In this document: one piece after another, positions 28,298 through 39,260 of the stretch
Numbering within the stretch: position 1 is the first letter of the stretch
Layout: each line of letters opens with the position of its first letter
Assembly (NCBI GenBank): GCA_030448225.1
Contig: JAUJNJ010000002.1
Span: 54,180 to 118,179 of the forward strand
Origin: Phycisphaerae bacterium
Lineage (GTDB): Bacteria; Planctomycetota; Phycisphaerae; Tepidisphaerales; Tepidisphaeraceae
Length of the DNA: 64,000 nt
Reading direction: 5' to 3'
Translations under genes and position numbers: made by a program
Notes under the pieces: generated by a model
What the model was told of the DNA's origin: nothing
Seen by the model: only the letters and a program-made list of their open reading frames with translations
Databases searched by the model: none

Positions 28298-31200
28298 ATG
28301 CCTATGCCCACCCCGCGCCGCCTTCACTTCGCGCTCGCCGCGGTCGTCACCCTGATGCTCTCGTCGCTCGTCGCCCGCGCGGCCGAGGGGGACGGGGCCA
28401 AGTCGGCGGGCAACGTCGACCCGGAGGCCGCGATCGCGCAGTTCACGGTGCCGCCGGGGTTCGCGGTGTCGCTGTTCGCCGCGGAGCCGCGGGTGTCGAA
28501 CCCGTCGGCGTTCGCGATCGACGAGCGGGGCCGGTTCTACGTCGTCGAGGCCAACCGCCGGCGCAAGGAGGTGCTCGACGTCCGCAACTTGTCCGACTGG
28601 GTCGACGACGACATCGCCAACCGCACCGTGGCCGACCGCATCGCCATGCTGAAGCGGCGGCTCAGCCCGGGCGAGATCGACCGCCTCCGCGCGACGTCCG
28701 ACCGCGTGCGGCTCATCGAGGACCGCGACGGCGACGGGCGGGCCGACCACGACTCGGTCTTCGCCGACAAGTTCAACGCCATCGAGGACGGCTCGGCCGC
28801 CGGCGTGCTGGCGCGCGTGGGGCCGGGCGGCACCGACGTCTGGTTCACGAACATCCCCAGCCTCTGGCACCTCCGTGACGACGACGGCGACGGCGCTGCG
28901 GAACTGAAGAAACGCCTGCACTACGGCTACGGGGTGCGCTACAACTTCAGCGGCCACGACTTGCACGGCCTGCGGTTCGGCCCCGACGGGCTGCTCTACT
29001 TCACCGTCGCCGACCGCGGCATGCACGTCGAGACGAGCGACGGCCGCACGATCGCCAACCCCGACTCCGGCGCGGTCCTCCGCTGCAACCCCGACGGCTC
29101 GGACCTCGAGCTCGTCCACACCGGCCTGCGCAACCCGCAGGAACTGGCGTTCGACGAGTTCGGCAACCTGTTCACCTGCGACAACAACTCCGACGGCGGC
29201 GACCTCACGCGGTGGGTGCAGGTCGCCGAGGGGGGCGACAGCGGGTGGCGCATCGGCTACCAGTGGCACGACTTCCCCGTCAGCCGTGGCCCGTGGAACA
29301 GCGAGCGCCTCTGGGACGTGAACCCGCCGGTGCCCGCGTTCTACCGACTGCCGCCGCTGGCCAACCCGAAGATCGCCGGCCCGTCCGGCCTCACCTACGC
29401 GCCGGGCGTCGGCCTGCCGGGCGCCTTCGACGGCCGCTTCCTCCTCGTCGACTTCCGCGGCAGCCCCGCCGGCGGCAGCGGCGTCTACGCGCTACAGAAC
29501 AAACCGAAGGGCGCGTCGTTCGAGCTGGCGGAGGTGAAGCCGCTCATGACGAACATCCTGCCGTCCGACGTGGAGGTCGGCTACGACGGCGGCGTCTACG
29601 TGCTGGACTGGGTCGCGGGCTGGGAGCCGAAGCAGCAGGGCCGCATCTACCGCGTCGCCCACGCCGAGGCCGCGGCGGACCCGGCCGTCGCCGAGGCGCG
29701 GCAGATCCTGTCCGACGGCATCTGGAAGCAGCCGAAGGACAAGCTGCTCGCCCTGCTCGCGCACCGCGACATGCGGGTGCGGCAAGCCGCGCAGTTCACC
29801 CTCGCCGCGGCCGGTGAAACGTCTGCCCCAGACTTGAGCGCCGTCGCCGCGAAGAACGAGAGTCGGCTCGCGCGCGTCCACGCGATCTGGGCGCTGGGGC
29901 AAATGCTCCGTGCGAAGGCGGACGTGGCGGCGTCGCTCGTTCCACTCCTTCGCGACGGAGATGAAGAAATCCGCGCACAAGCCGCGAAGGTGCTCGGCGA
30001 GGGGAAGGCGACCGCCGCGGGCGGCGAGCTGATGCCGCTGCTCGGCGACAAGAACCCTCGCGTGCAGTATTTCGCAGCCGCGGCCCTCGGGAAGCTGGCG
30101 TGGACGGACGCGACGGTGCCGCTGCTCGACGTGCTGCGCAAGAACGCCGACGCCGACGCCTACCTCCGCCACGCCTGCGTCGTCGCGCTGTCGTCGATCC
30201 ACCACGCCGCGACGCTGGACGCGGCAGCGCGGGATTCCGCGCCCGTGCCACAGGCGTCGAAAAACGTCGCCGCGGCGTTCGACGCCGCCGCGCGCGATTC
30301 CTCGCCGGCCGTTCGCATGGGCGTGCTGCTGGCGTTGCGGCGGCTCGGCGACGCGAAGGTGGCGTCGTTCCTGCACGACGCGGACCTGAACGTCGTGCTG
30401 GAAGCCACCCGCGCGATCAATGACGCTCCGATCTCGGCTGCGTTCGGACGACTCGCGGCCATCGCCGCCGAGCCGCCGGCGGTGCTGACCCCGCCGGCGT
30501 CCGCGACGCCGCTGGTGGGGCCGGAGGCGACGGCGCGAGCGTCCGTCGTCGACGCGATCATGGCGCGGGCGCTCAACGCCAACTATCGCCTCGGCACACC
30601 CGAAGCGGCCAAGACATTGGCCGCCGTCGCCGCGCGCGACGGGCGCGAGGGTGACCGTCTGCTGGCGCTCCAGATGCTCACCGAGTGGGCCCAGCCTCGC
30701 ACGCGCGACTGGGTCGCGGCCCGCCCGGACCGCCTCTCCGCACGCGACGTCGCCGTCGCCCGCGCCGCCCTGGCGCCCGTGCTGCCCGACCTGCTCGCCG
30801 CCGCACCCGACGCCGTGCGCATCGCCGCGCTGTCGGCGGGCGAGGCGACCGGCGCCACCGCCGCCCCGCTCGCCGACATCGTCGCCGACGCCGGCGCCGC
30901 TCCCGGCCTTCGCGCCGCCGCGCTCGGCGCAATGACGTCGAAGGCAGACGCGACGCTGGCTACAACCGCCACGGCCGCGCTGGCGGACAAGGATGAAACC
31001 GTCCGCCGCGCCGCCATCCGCGCGCTCGCCACGATCCCCCAAGGGCTGAAGCGGCTCGAACCGGTGCTGGCGACGGGCACGCCGCGCGAGCAACAGGCCG
31101 TGCTTCGGGCGCTGGCCGACAAGCGACTGGCGAAGTCGAAGGCGGTCGATCCGATGCTTCGAGCCGCCCTCGACCGCCTCGCCGCCGGCGACCTGCCGGC

Positions 31201-31747
31201 CGAGGCGGTGCTCGACCTCCTGACGGCCACCGCCACGCGGACGGACCGTGCGGTCGTCAGTCGCATCGAAGCCTACGAGTCGGCGCGCCCGAAGGGCGAC
31301 CCGCTCGCGCCGTTCCGCGAGACGCTCGTCGGCGGCGACGCGGCCCGTGGGCGGCAGATCTTCCGCGAGCGCGCCGACGTCTCGTGCATGCGGTGCCACG
31401 CGGTCGGCGCCGTCGGCGGCAACGCCGGGCCCGACCTCGCCGGCCTGTCGAAGCGCGGGACCCGCGAGCACGTGCTGGAGTCGATCGTCTACCCGAACAA
31501 GACGATCGCCCCGGGCTTCGAGTCCGTGATCGTGCGGACGAAGAAGGGCGACGTCCACGCCGGCGTCCTGAAGGCGGAGGACGCGAAGTCGGTGCAGATC
31601 GAGGTGCCGAACGAAGGGACGGTGACGATCCGCAAGGCCGACATCGACCGCCGCAAGGGCGGCATGTCCGGCATGCCCGAGGACGTGGCCAAGCCGCTCA
31701 GCAAGGACGACCTGCGCGACCTCGTCGAGTACCTGTCGGGGCTGTAG
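28298..31747 (+). CDS. PVC-type heme-binding CxxCH protein (beta-propeller, HEAT repeats, cytochrome c domain)
   Basis: About 1,149 residues. A signal peptide (LHFALAAVVTLMLSSLVARA) is followed by a glucose/sorbosone-dehydrogenase-like beta-propeller (VPPGFAVSLFAAEPRVSNPSAFAIDERGRFYVVE; GHDLHGLRFGPDGLLYFTVADRG; GLRNPQELAFDEFGNLFTCDNNSDGGD). Then come HEAT-like repeats (from about residue 490 to 990) and a C-terminal cytochrome c-like domain with CMRCH (VSCMRCHAVGAVGGNAGPDLAGL). This architecture is characteristic of PVC bacteria. The protein should be periplasmic and may pass electrons from a sugar or other substrate to the respiratory chain. ATG 28298 or 28304. It lies between sulfatase genes, consistent with polysaccharide use. 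Confidence 0.92.
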   Translation: MPMPTPRRLHFALAAVVTLMLSSLVARAAEGDGAKSAGNVDPEAAIAQFTVPPGFAVSLFAAEPRVSNPSAFAIDERGRFYVVEANRRRKEVLDVRNLSDWVDDDIANRTVADRIAMLKRRLSPGEIDRLRATSDRVRLIEDRDGDGRADHDSVFADKFNAIEDGSAAGVLARVGPGGTDVWFTNIPSLWHLRDDDGDGAAELKKRLHYGYGVRYNFSGHDLHGLRFGPDGLLYFTVADRGMHVETSDGRTIANPDSGAVLRCNPDGSDLELVHTGLRNPQELAFDEFGNLFTCDNNSDGGDLTRWVQVAEGGDSGWRIGYQWHDFPVSRGPWNSERLWDVNPPVPAFYRLPPLANPKIAGPSGLTYAPGVGLPGAFDGRFLLVDFRGSPAGGSGVYALQNKPKGASFELAEVKPLMTNILPSDVEVGYDGGVYVLDWVAGWEPKQQGRIYRVAHAEAAADPAVAEARQILSDGIWKQPKDKLLALLAHRDMRVRQAAQFTLAAAGETSAPDLSAVAAKNESRLARVHAIWALGQMLRAKADVAASLVPLLRDGDEEIRAQAAKVLGEGKATAAGGELMPLLGDKNPRVQYFAAAALGKLAWTDATVPLLDVLRKNADADAYLRHACVVALSSIHHAATLDAAARDSAPVPQASKNVAAAFDAAARDSSPAVRMGVLLALRRLGDAKVASFLHDADLNVVLEATRAINDAPISAAFGRLAAIAAEPPAVLTPPASATPLVGPEATARASVVDAIMARALNANYRLGTPEAAKTLAAVAARDGREGDRLLALQMLTEWAQPRTRDWVAARPDRLSARDVAVARAALAPVLPDLLAAAPDAVRIAALSAGEATGATAAPLADIVADAGAAPGLRAAALGAMTSKADATLATTATAALADKDETVRRAAIRALATIPQGLKRLEPVLATGTPREQQAVLRALADKRLAKSKAVDPMLRAALDRLAAGDLPAEAVLDLLTATATRTDRAVVSRIEAYESARPKGDPLAPFRETLVGGDAARGRQIFRERADVSCMRCHAVGAVGGNAGPDLAGLSKRGTREHVLESIVYPNKTIAPGFESVIVRTKKGDVHAGVLKAEDAKSVQIEVPNEGTVTIRKADIDRRKGGMSGMPEDVAKPLSKDDLRDLVEYLSGL

Positions 31748-31840
31748 AGCGACGCGATCCCGGCGAGCGTTCAACTGGTGACGCGTATCGCGCGAGGCCG
31801 ATTCGCTCATTCCATACCCGCCACGCGCGCGGTGCGTCCG

Positions 31841-32052
31841 GCCCCCTCTCCCCTGTACCCAGGGGAGAGGGTTGGGGTGAGGGGCCTCCCGCCGCCGGCG
31901 CGGCGGCACGAGCACCCAACGTCCCGCGCGCAGCTTCGGATCGCCTTCGTTCGATCTTGAACGTCGAAAGTTCCACGTTGGACGTTCGCCTTCCACGTCC
32001 GCCGCGTGACGCCCCTCACCCCCGCCCTCACCCCGGAGTACGAGGGAGAGGG
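31841..32052. repeat. inverted repeat pair (CCCCTCTCCC/GGGGTGAGGGG type)
   Basis: The left part holds a perfect hairpin, CTCTCCCCT-GTACCC-AGGGGAGAG (31846-31869), followed by GTTGGGGTGAGGGG. The right part (32012-32052) carries the complementary CCCCTCACCCC...GGGAGAGGG. Between them are GAACGTC/GACGTTC inverted copies near 31960-31988. The whole 431-base gap 31748-32178 holds no gene that I can see. Confidence 0.7.
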
Positions 32053-32178
32053 AGCGGGTCCCAGACCGCTTTGACGAGTCGTAATTGCTATGATGACGAC
32101 GGGCGGATGAGGTACGTCGGTTGCACTTCGTCCGGCGGCACCGCAGCCACGTCGACTCTCATCCTCAACGGTGATCAC

Positions 32179-33594
32179 TCACGCCCCGGCGGCGCCGGCG
32201 GGACCCTTGGGTTGCTTCTTGCCGCCGCCCGCACCACCCGCGGGCTTCGGCTTGCCGGCCAGCGGCCACTGCGGGTCGTCGACGTGGGCGGCGGCCATCA
32301 GGTCTGCCGCGCGCTTCACGATCTCGGGCTTCGACGCCGCCAGGTCGTGCGCCTCGGCGGGGTCGGCGGCGAGGTCGTACAGTTCGACCGCGGCCTTCGG
32401 GCCCGGCTTCACGGCCTTCCAGTTGCCGAACCGAACGGCCTGTTTCGGCCGGCCCTCGTGAAGCTCCCAATAGAACGATTCCCGCGCCGGCACCTCGCCC
32501 CCCTTCAGGGCGGCCAGGATGGATACGCCATCCGTCCCGACGTTCGCCGGCAGTTTCGCGCCGATGAGTTCCGCCATCGTCGGCATCAGGTCCCACGCGG
32601 CGCAGGGGCCGTCGTTCACGCGGCCGGCCGGGACGTGGCGGGGCCAGCGGGCGATCATCGCGGTGCGCAGGCCGCCCTCGTAGAGGTCGCGCTTGATGCC
32701 GCGCCACGGGCCGTTGCTGTCGAACGCCTTGACGAACTCGGGGGTGGGGCCGTTGTCGCTGGCGAAGATCACGAGCATGTCCCGGTCGCGCTTCAACTCG
32801 CGGAGCACCTCCATGATCCGCCCCACCTGCGCGTCGAGCCGCGTCACCATCGCCGCGTAGTTCTTCGCCTGCTGCGGCCATGTCTCGTCCCCGTACGGGG
32901 CGGCGTCCGGGACCTCGAACTTTCCGTGCGGCAGCGTGGCGGCGAAGTAGAGGAAGAACGGTTCGGCGCTCGACGCGCGGATCCACTGCTCGGCGTCGGC
33001 GATCATCAGGTCGGGCGAATACGTCTTGCCGTCGAGCGGGACGCGGTGCTCGTCGCGCCACAGTTCGGGCGGGTAATAGCTGTGGGCCTTGCGCTGGCAG
33101 TTGTAGCCGAAGAAGTGGCCGAACCCCATCTTCTCCGGCGTGCTCACGGAGCCGGGGTGGCCCAGGCCCCACTTGCCGACGCAGGCGGTCTTGTACCCGG
33201 CCCGCTGGAACAGGTGGCCGAGCGTGAACGTGTCGGCGGGCATCGGGAGTTGCCCCTCGGGCTTCACCTCCTGATTGCCGCGGATCGGCGCGTGCCCGGT
33301 GTGCAGCCCGGTCAGCAGCGCGCACCGCGACGGCGCGCACACGCTCGTGCCGACGTAGGCCGACGTGAAGCGCATCCCCTCCGCGGCGAGCCGGTCGAGG
33401 TGCGGCGTGCGGATCTTCTGCTGTCCGTAGGACCCGAGGTCGCCCCAGCCGAGGTCGTCGGCCAGGATGTAAACGACGTTCGGCGGGCGCTCGCTCTCCG
33501 CCCGCACGGCGGCGGGCTGCGCGACCGCCGGCTGCGCGGCGGTCAGCGTGGCGGCGAACCCGAACAAGAGCGGCATCAGGTATCGCATGTTCAT
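32179..33594 (-). CDS. exported arylsulfatase-type S1 sulfatase
   Basis: 471 residues with a signal peptide (LMPLLFGFAATLTAAQPAVAQ). The signature is Cys86-APSR (TSVCAPSRCALLTGLHTGH). NVVYILADDLGWGDLGSYG carries the paired Asp metal ligands, ACVGKWGLGH the catalytic Lys/His stretch and FASDNGPTPE the other DN pair. The ending VELYDLAADPAEAHDLA is typical of planctomycete arylsulfatases, and a Gly/Lys-rich tail follows. ATG 33594 is preceded by AAGAGGG. It faces the PVC-type cytochrome gene convergently and the third sulfatase divergently. Confidence 0.94.
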   Translation of the reverse strand: MNMRYLMPLLFGFAATLTAAQPAVAQPAAVRAESERPPNVVYILADDLGWGDLGSYGQQKIRTPHLDRLAAEGMRFTSAYVGTSVCAPSRCALLTGLHTGHAPIRGNQEVKPEGQLPMPADTFTLGHLFQRAGYKTACVGKWGLGHPGSVSTPEKMGFGHFFGYNCQRKAHSYYPPELWRDEHRVPLDGKTYSPDLMIADAEQWIRASSAEPFFLYFAATLPHGKFEVPDAAPYGDETWPQQAKNYAAMVTRLDAQVGRIMEVLRELKRDRDMLVIFASDNGPTPEFVKAFDSNGPWRGIKRDLYEGGLRTAMIARWPRHVPAGRVNDGPCAAWDLMPTMAELIGAKLPANVGTDGVSILAALKGGEVPARESFYWELHEGRPKQAVRFGNWKAVKPGPKAAVELYDLAADPAEAHDLAASKPEIVKRAADLMAAAHVDDPQWPLAGKPKPAGGAGGGKKQPKGPAGAAGA

Positions 33595-33986
33595 CCGTCC
33601 CTCTTCGCGAGTTGGAAGTGATCCGTGGTCGGATCGCTCCGATGCGGTTTTGGATGATCGGGCGTCGAAGGTTTCGGAACGACTCCTCACAGCGCGATGG
33701 GTTGCCAAGCCCACCAAGATCGCTGTGTTCTGAGGAGGTTCTGCGAAGTCCCGGCCCTGCGGGCCGGTCGCGAAACGCGGGCTCAACGCTTTGATTCAGA
33801 GCGGGGTCAACGCCAACTTCCTCTGACGGGTTGCTCACGTCAACGATCGGGATTCTACTCCAGTTCGACGCGCGATGACATCGAGCGTTTGCCCTCCCTT
33901 ACGCGACGCGTCGCGTTTGCTAAGATCGTCGTCCGATCCCCGTCGAACCCGTCGGCGAAACGTCTTCTCCAACCGGAGCCGCCCGC
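33595..33986. other. intergenic region between divergent sulfatase genes
   Basis: About 390 bases without a convincing gene. It contains a short perfect inverted repeat, CCGGCCC-TGC-GGGCCGG (33751-33767), and presumably both promoters. No clear hexamers were seen. Confidence 0.4.
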
Positions 33987-35512
33987 ATGCCAACGCTGCA
34001 TACCTCGCCGTTCTGCCGCTCGCGTGCTGTTCGTCGTCGGTCTCGCGTCGCGTCGCCGCCGACGGCGTGCTGGCGTCACGGCCGAACATCCTGTTCATCA
34101 TGACGGATGACCACGCCGCCCACGCGATCGGCGGCCGGCAGCGTGATCAACCGACGCCGCACCTCGACCGCATCGCGAAGGAGGGCGCGGTTCGACCGCT
34201 GCTTCGTCACCAACTCGATCTGCACGCCGAGCCGGGCAACGATCCTCACCGGCAAGTACAGCCACATGAACGGCACGCCGGTCTTCAACCTCTTCGGCAA
34301 TCAGCCGACGATTGCGAAGTACTCCAGGCCGCCGGCTACCCACCGGCATGATCGGCAAGTACCTCGGCTCCGTCCCGCCGGCTTCGACCGGTGGACCGTC
34401 CTGCCCGGCCAGGGCGACTACCACGACCCGGCGTTCATCGAGGCGACCGGGCGGCGCGTCATCCCGGGGTACGTCACGAACATCATCACCGACCTCTCGA
34501 TCGACTTCCTGAAGGACCGGCCGAAGGACAAGCCGTTCTTCCTCATGTCGCACCGCGGGTGGGAACCGGCCGAGAAGTACCGGCAGATGTTCGCCGACCG
34601 GCAGATCCCCGAGCCGCCCACGCCGCGCGACGACTACGCCACCCGGTCCGACGGCAACGAGCTGCAACCGCCAGCGCGTGTTCGGCGACCTCAATCGCGG
34701 CGACCTGAAACTGCCGCGCCCAAGGGCCTGACGAAACCTCGAGTTCCGCAAGGGGCGACGGCATCCCGACCGAGGTGGAGGTGGAGGTCGACGGGAAGAC
34801 GCAGGTCTTGGCCGGGCGAGGCGGACGCGTGGAAGTACCAGCGCTACATGCGCGACTACCTCGCGTGCGTGCAGTCGGTCGACGACAACGTCGGCCGCCT
34901 GCTCGAGTGGCTCGACGCCAACGGCCTGCGGGAGAACACGATCGTCGTACACGAGCGACCAGGGGTTCTTCCTCGGCGACATGGGGATGTACGACAAGCG
35001 TTTTTCATGAAGATGCCGCTGCTCGTCCGCTGGCCGGGCGTCGTGAAGCCGGGGACGGTCGAGCGCGCGATGACGATCAACACCGACTTCGCGCCCGACG
35101 CTGCTCGACGCGGCCGGCGTGCCCGTCCCCGCCGACATGCAGGGCCGCAGCCTCGTGCCGATCCTGAAGGGCGAGCGGCCGAAGTGACTGGCGCACGAGC
35201 ATGTACTACCGCTACTACCACGACCCCGGCCACCACAACACCGCCGCCCACTACGGCGTGCGGACCGAGACGCACAAGCCTATTCACTACTGGAAGCAGG
35301 ACCAGTGGGAGCTGTTCGACCTGACGAGCGACCCGCACGAACAGCGCGAACCTCTACGCCCACCCGGCGCAGCGGGAGACGATCGGCGACTGAAGGAGGA
35401 ACTTCAGCGGCTGAAAAAGGAAGTGAAGGACGACGACCAATTCGCCACGTCGCAGCCGCCGCCGGGGGTAGACGGGAACGTGCCGGTCATCAAGAAGGGG
35501 CAGGGGAAGTGA
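33987..35512 (+). pseudogene. third S1-family sulfatase, multiply frame-disrupted
   Basis: Fragments in all three frames line up as one sulfatase: [21 protein letters not shown]; then [28 protein letters not shown] with the formylglycine-type CTPSR; then GFDRWTVLPGQGDYHDPAFIE; YMRDYLACVQSVDDNVGRLLEWLDANGLRENTIVV; FMKMPLLVRWPGVVKPGTVERAMT; and MYYRYYHDPGHHNTAAHYGVRTETHKPIHYWKQDQWELFDL. At least six indels are needed, for example GGCGCGCGG reduced to GGCGCGG near 34188. The order and spacing of motifs are normal, so the gene was intact recently or is intact in reality. The start near ATG 33987 is tentative. Confidence 0.8.
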
Positions 35513-35698
35513 ATTGACACGACCGGCGGGGCGCTTCGGGCCGGCGGCGAAACGGTGGCGTCGTGAATCAATGCCGACGCGGTGCGCCCGACGTGATGCG
35601 CGGCGTCGTGCCGGTCCGCGGGCGGCACCTCGGCAAGTCGTGTGTATCGCTCCTCGGTCCCCCGCGGCAGAATGGCCGCCCCGAGAAGGAGCAGACGC

Positions 35699-35893
35699 AT
35701 GGCCATGTCACCGCTCGCGGGCAAGTTGCCGCCGGACGAACTGTTGATCGACGTCGCGCGGCTCGAGCGCGACGGCCACGTCGTCTTCCCTCCGTACGCA
35801 GGCGCTCGCGCGGCAGATTTCACCCCGGAACGGACGGGCATCCGCCGGGGAGAGCGTCGGGTACCTGCTATTGCCAGGTCCGTTTCCAGTTGA
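35699..35893 (+). pseudogene. 5' remnant of a phosphoglucomutase gene
   Basis: From ATG 35699 (AAGGAG about 8 bases upstream) the protein starts MAMSPLAGKLPPDELLIDVARLER. This closely matches the N-terminus of the alpha-D-glucose-phosphate-specific phosphoglucomutase family (pattern xxSPLAGKxxxxxxLIDVxRLExxY). After about 24 residues the match stops, and the rest of the 64-residue frame is unrelated. None of the catalytic regions (TSGHRG, TASHNP) is present downstream. So this is a truncated start, left by a deletion or by misassembly. The match is from memory of the family, not a search. Confidence 0.55.
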
Positions 35894-36042
35894 GTCGTGA
35901 ACTTTCGCAAAAATAACGCAGTTCGGAATATCGCGGCAAGGCCGTAGGTTGATGACCGCAGGGCCCGGACCTCGGCGCACGCGCGCGGCGGGCCGGCCGG
36001 GTCGCGTTCTTACAGGCAAAGGCCTCTCCTCGTCCGACGCGC

Positions 36043-36950
36043 CTTGATAGTCTGAAGAAGTTCGCCACCAACCGCCGCCGCTTCCTGACCGGCACCGTCG
36101 CCGCCGGCGCGCCGCCGCGTTCGCCGCCGGCACGCTCGGCGTCGAGCCCCCCGCGGCGCGGCGTGCGTTCAGGCCGGGCGCTGGTGAAGGACAGCGACAT
36201 CCTGGCTTCGCAGACCTGGAGTACCTCGAGGCTGAGTATTACTCCGCGCGCGTTCGGTCGCGGCCTGGCCGACGCGGACGTGACCGGCAGCGGCACGGCG
36301 GGCGGCGTCACGGGCGGGCGGCAGGTCACCTTCGCCAATCCGGTCATCCGCCAGTACGCCGAGGAGATTGCCCGGGACGAGGAGGCGCGCGTGAAACTTT
36401 CCTGCGCGCCGCGCTCGAGCCGGCCCGCCGCCGCGACCCCGGCCCCGTCGCCCGCCCCGCGATCGACCTCGAGGCGAGCTTCAACGCCGCCGCCCAGGCC
36501 GCCGGCATCGGCTCGTCGTTCGACCCGTTCGCCGACCAGGACAGCTTCCTGCTCGGCGCGCGTTCGTGTTCGAGGACGTCGGCGTCACCGCCTACAAGGG
36601 CGCGCGCTGCTGCGCACTACGACATCCTCGAGGGCAGCCGCCGGCCTGCTGGCCGTCGGGCGTGCCACGCGGGCCGTGCGGACGGTGCTGATCAACCGGG
36701 GCCAGACCGCGCCCGAACTGATCGACGCCGCCAACGCGATCTCCGCCCTCCGCGACGCCGCCGACGGCGGGTGACGACTCGACCAGGGCATCACCGAGGG
36801 CGACGTCGCCACCGGCGCGGCCAACATCGTCCCGACCGACGCGAACGGCCTGGCGTTCAGCCGCACGTTCAGCAGGTGCTGAACATCGTCCTCGGCGGAC
36901 CGACGCCCGGCGGGTTCTTCCCCGCGGGCCTGAACGGCCTGATCCGGTAA
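36043..36950 (+). pseudogene. Tat-exported ferritin-like (Ferritin_2/desiccation-related) protein, frame-disrupted
   Basis: The start [23 protein letters not shown] has a twin-arginine-type signal. Later pieces in shifting frames give [16 protein letters not shown] (DNA fits [19 protein letters not shown] with small indels), [69 protein letters not shown] and [13 protein letters not shown]. The end is [28 protein letters not shown] and [11 protein letters not shown], stopping at 36948-36950. The helix motifs with LExEYY and ExxRDEExHVxFL are those of the Ferritin_2 family. Start approximate. A strong terminator follows. Confidence 0.72.
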
Positions 36951-36994
36951 CGCGCGGCACCCTCGTCGCTTCTTCATCCGATACTCAAGTGCGG

Positions 36995-37029
36995 CCCCCG
37001 TAACGCCCTCGCGCGTTGCGGGGGTTTTC
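36995..37029 (+). terminator. rho-independent terminator after the ferritin-like gene
   Basis: CCCCCGTAACGC pairs with GCGTTGCGGGGG around a short loop (one G-U pair), followed by TTTTCTGTT. Confidence 0.8.
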
Positions 37030-37376
37030 TGTTGCTCACGGATGTGCATTCACGTCGCTCGCCGCGCAACGCGACAGCGCCGTTTTCGCCGCGCCAGCCC
37101 GCTCACCGTGTGCGGGATGAGCGGACCGTCACGTCCGTCGCCGCGCGGCGGTGCGTATCGGGAGGGAGCGGCGTTCCTCAGATCAGCGGTCCACGGCGAT
37201 TTCGCGGTGCAGCCGGTGCCATGCCGCGGCGAAACGGCCACGGTTCAAGCCGACATCGCCGGGCGCCGGCCGCCGGCCGCCGCCGCGACGGCCGGCGTTC
37301 CGCACCCCTTGCCGCGCCCCGGCCTCTTCTATAGCATTCGCCCTTTCAATTTTTGGACCGTTGGAGGAACGCTGCG

Positions 37377-38389
<1,013 letters not shown>

Positions 38390-38410
38390 GCGAGCGATGG
38401 GAACCCAGAC

Positions 38411-38448
38411 GAAGAAGCCGCCGGTCCGCGACCGGCGGCTTCTTCGTT
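38411..38448 (+). terminator. rho-independent terminator of ilvC
   Basis: Perfect 15-base stem, GAAGAAGCCGCCGGT with ACCGGCGGCTTCTTC, around CCGCG, 21 bases after the ilvC stop. Confidence 0.85.
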
Positions 38449-38558
38449 GCAGGAACCCGATGACATCGGCAGGCGCTAAGGCGTGCGCGGCACGCGTGGC
38501 ACCGTCTGCGCCGCCGCTGCCCGTCGCGGCGCCGCCATTTCAGACAGCGCCTGATGCA

Positions 38559-38597
38559 GAAAAGAACCGCCCGCGGCTCGGTGGAGCCACGGGCGGT
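38559..38597 (-). terminator. rho-independent terminator of the CPxCGM-repeat lipoprotein gene
   Basis: On the minus strand ACCGCCCGTGGCTC pairs with GAGCCGCGGGCGGT around a four-base loop and is followed by TTCTTTTCTG. It lies 37 bases beyond the lipoprotein stop at 38634. Confidence 0.75.
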
Positions 38598-38633
38598 TGG
38601 TCAGTGTTCTTCGGCTTGCGTCCGCGGGACGCC

Positions 38634-39071
38634 TCACTTCACCTTCATCCCGCACATCGGGCACTTGCCGCCGGCGGTGGCGGTCTGGTTGCCGGCGCAG
38701 TGCGTGCAGACGTCGGTCGACAGTTGCTTCGGGTCGGACGACGCCGCGCCGCTCACCTTCATGCCGCAGGACGGGCAGGTGCCGACGGAGGTGGCCGCCT
38801 GCTTCCCCGCACAGTGCGTGCAGACGTCGGCGGCCATGTACTGCGTGTCGGACGACGACGACGACTTGTTCATCGCGGTCATCTTCATGCCGCACTCGGG
38901 GCACTTGCCGTCCGTCGTCATCTGCTGCACGCCGGCACAGTGCGGGCAGGCGTCCATCATCCCCTTCTCGCTGCTCATCCCGCCCTGCATGGCCGAGTCG
39001 TCGTTGGAATTCCGGCACCCGGCGGTGACGAGAAGCAGGCTGCTCAGCACGATCGCGATCACGTTACGCAT
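38634..39071 (-). CDS. lipoprotein with three tandem CxHCA...CPxCGMK repeats
   Basis: 145 residues. A signal peptide ends in a lipobox (LLLVTAGC), so it is anchored on the periplasmic face. The mature part is three copies of a 25-residue unit: DACPHCAGVQQMTTDGKCPECGMKM, then DVCTHCAG...GTCPSCGMKV, then DVCTHCAG...GKCPMCGMKVK, joined by Ser-rich linkers. Each unit has C-x2-C plus C-x2-C-G-M. The second half is the same as in heavy-metal-binding domains (PGKCPxCGMxL) of copper-efflux proteins, so metal binding is the likeliest role. ATG 39071 is preceded by GAGG. A terminator closes the gene, which appears monocistronic. Confidence 0.75.
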   Translation of the reverse strand: MRNVIAIVLSSLLLVTAGCRNSNDDSAMQGGMSSEKGMMDACPHCAGVQQMTTDGKCPECGMKMTAMNKSSSSSDTQYMAADVCTHCAGKQAATSVGTCPSCGMKVSGAASSDPKQLSTDVCTHCAGNQTATAGGKCPMCGMKVK

Positions 39072-39217
39072 GAGAAATCCTCGTTCGAAGAAATGGACGG
39101 CCGCCGCTCTCCGGCGGCCGATGGCCACGTTTGACGGGACCACCGTACATCAACCATGTTCTACTCGCACACCGTGGAAATTATTCCCAAGAACCTCTTT
39201 GCGAAGTGTCGGGCTCG

Positions 39218-39260
39218 GGCGTCGCGCCCGCGTCTTGAACGAAAACGCGGGCGAGACGCC
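39218..39260. repeat. hairpin repeat (GGGCGAGACGCCCGC type)
   Basis: GGCGTCGCGCCCGCGT pairs with ACGCGGGCGAGACGCC (15 of 16) around CTTGAACGAAA. It lies in the 414-base gap 39072-39485, which otherwise holds nothing I recognise. Confidence 0.6.

Noticed and set aside
29492..31996. 834-residue minus-strand open frame across the PVC-type cytochrome gene
   Set aside because: Shadow frame; the plus strand carries a signal peptide, propeller, HEAT repeats and CMRCH.
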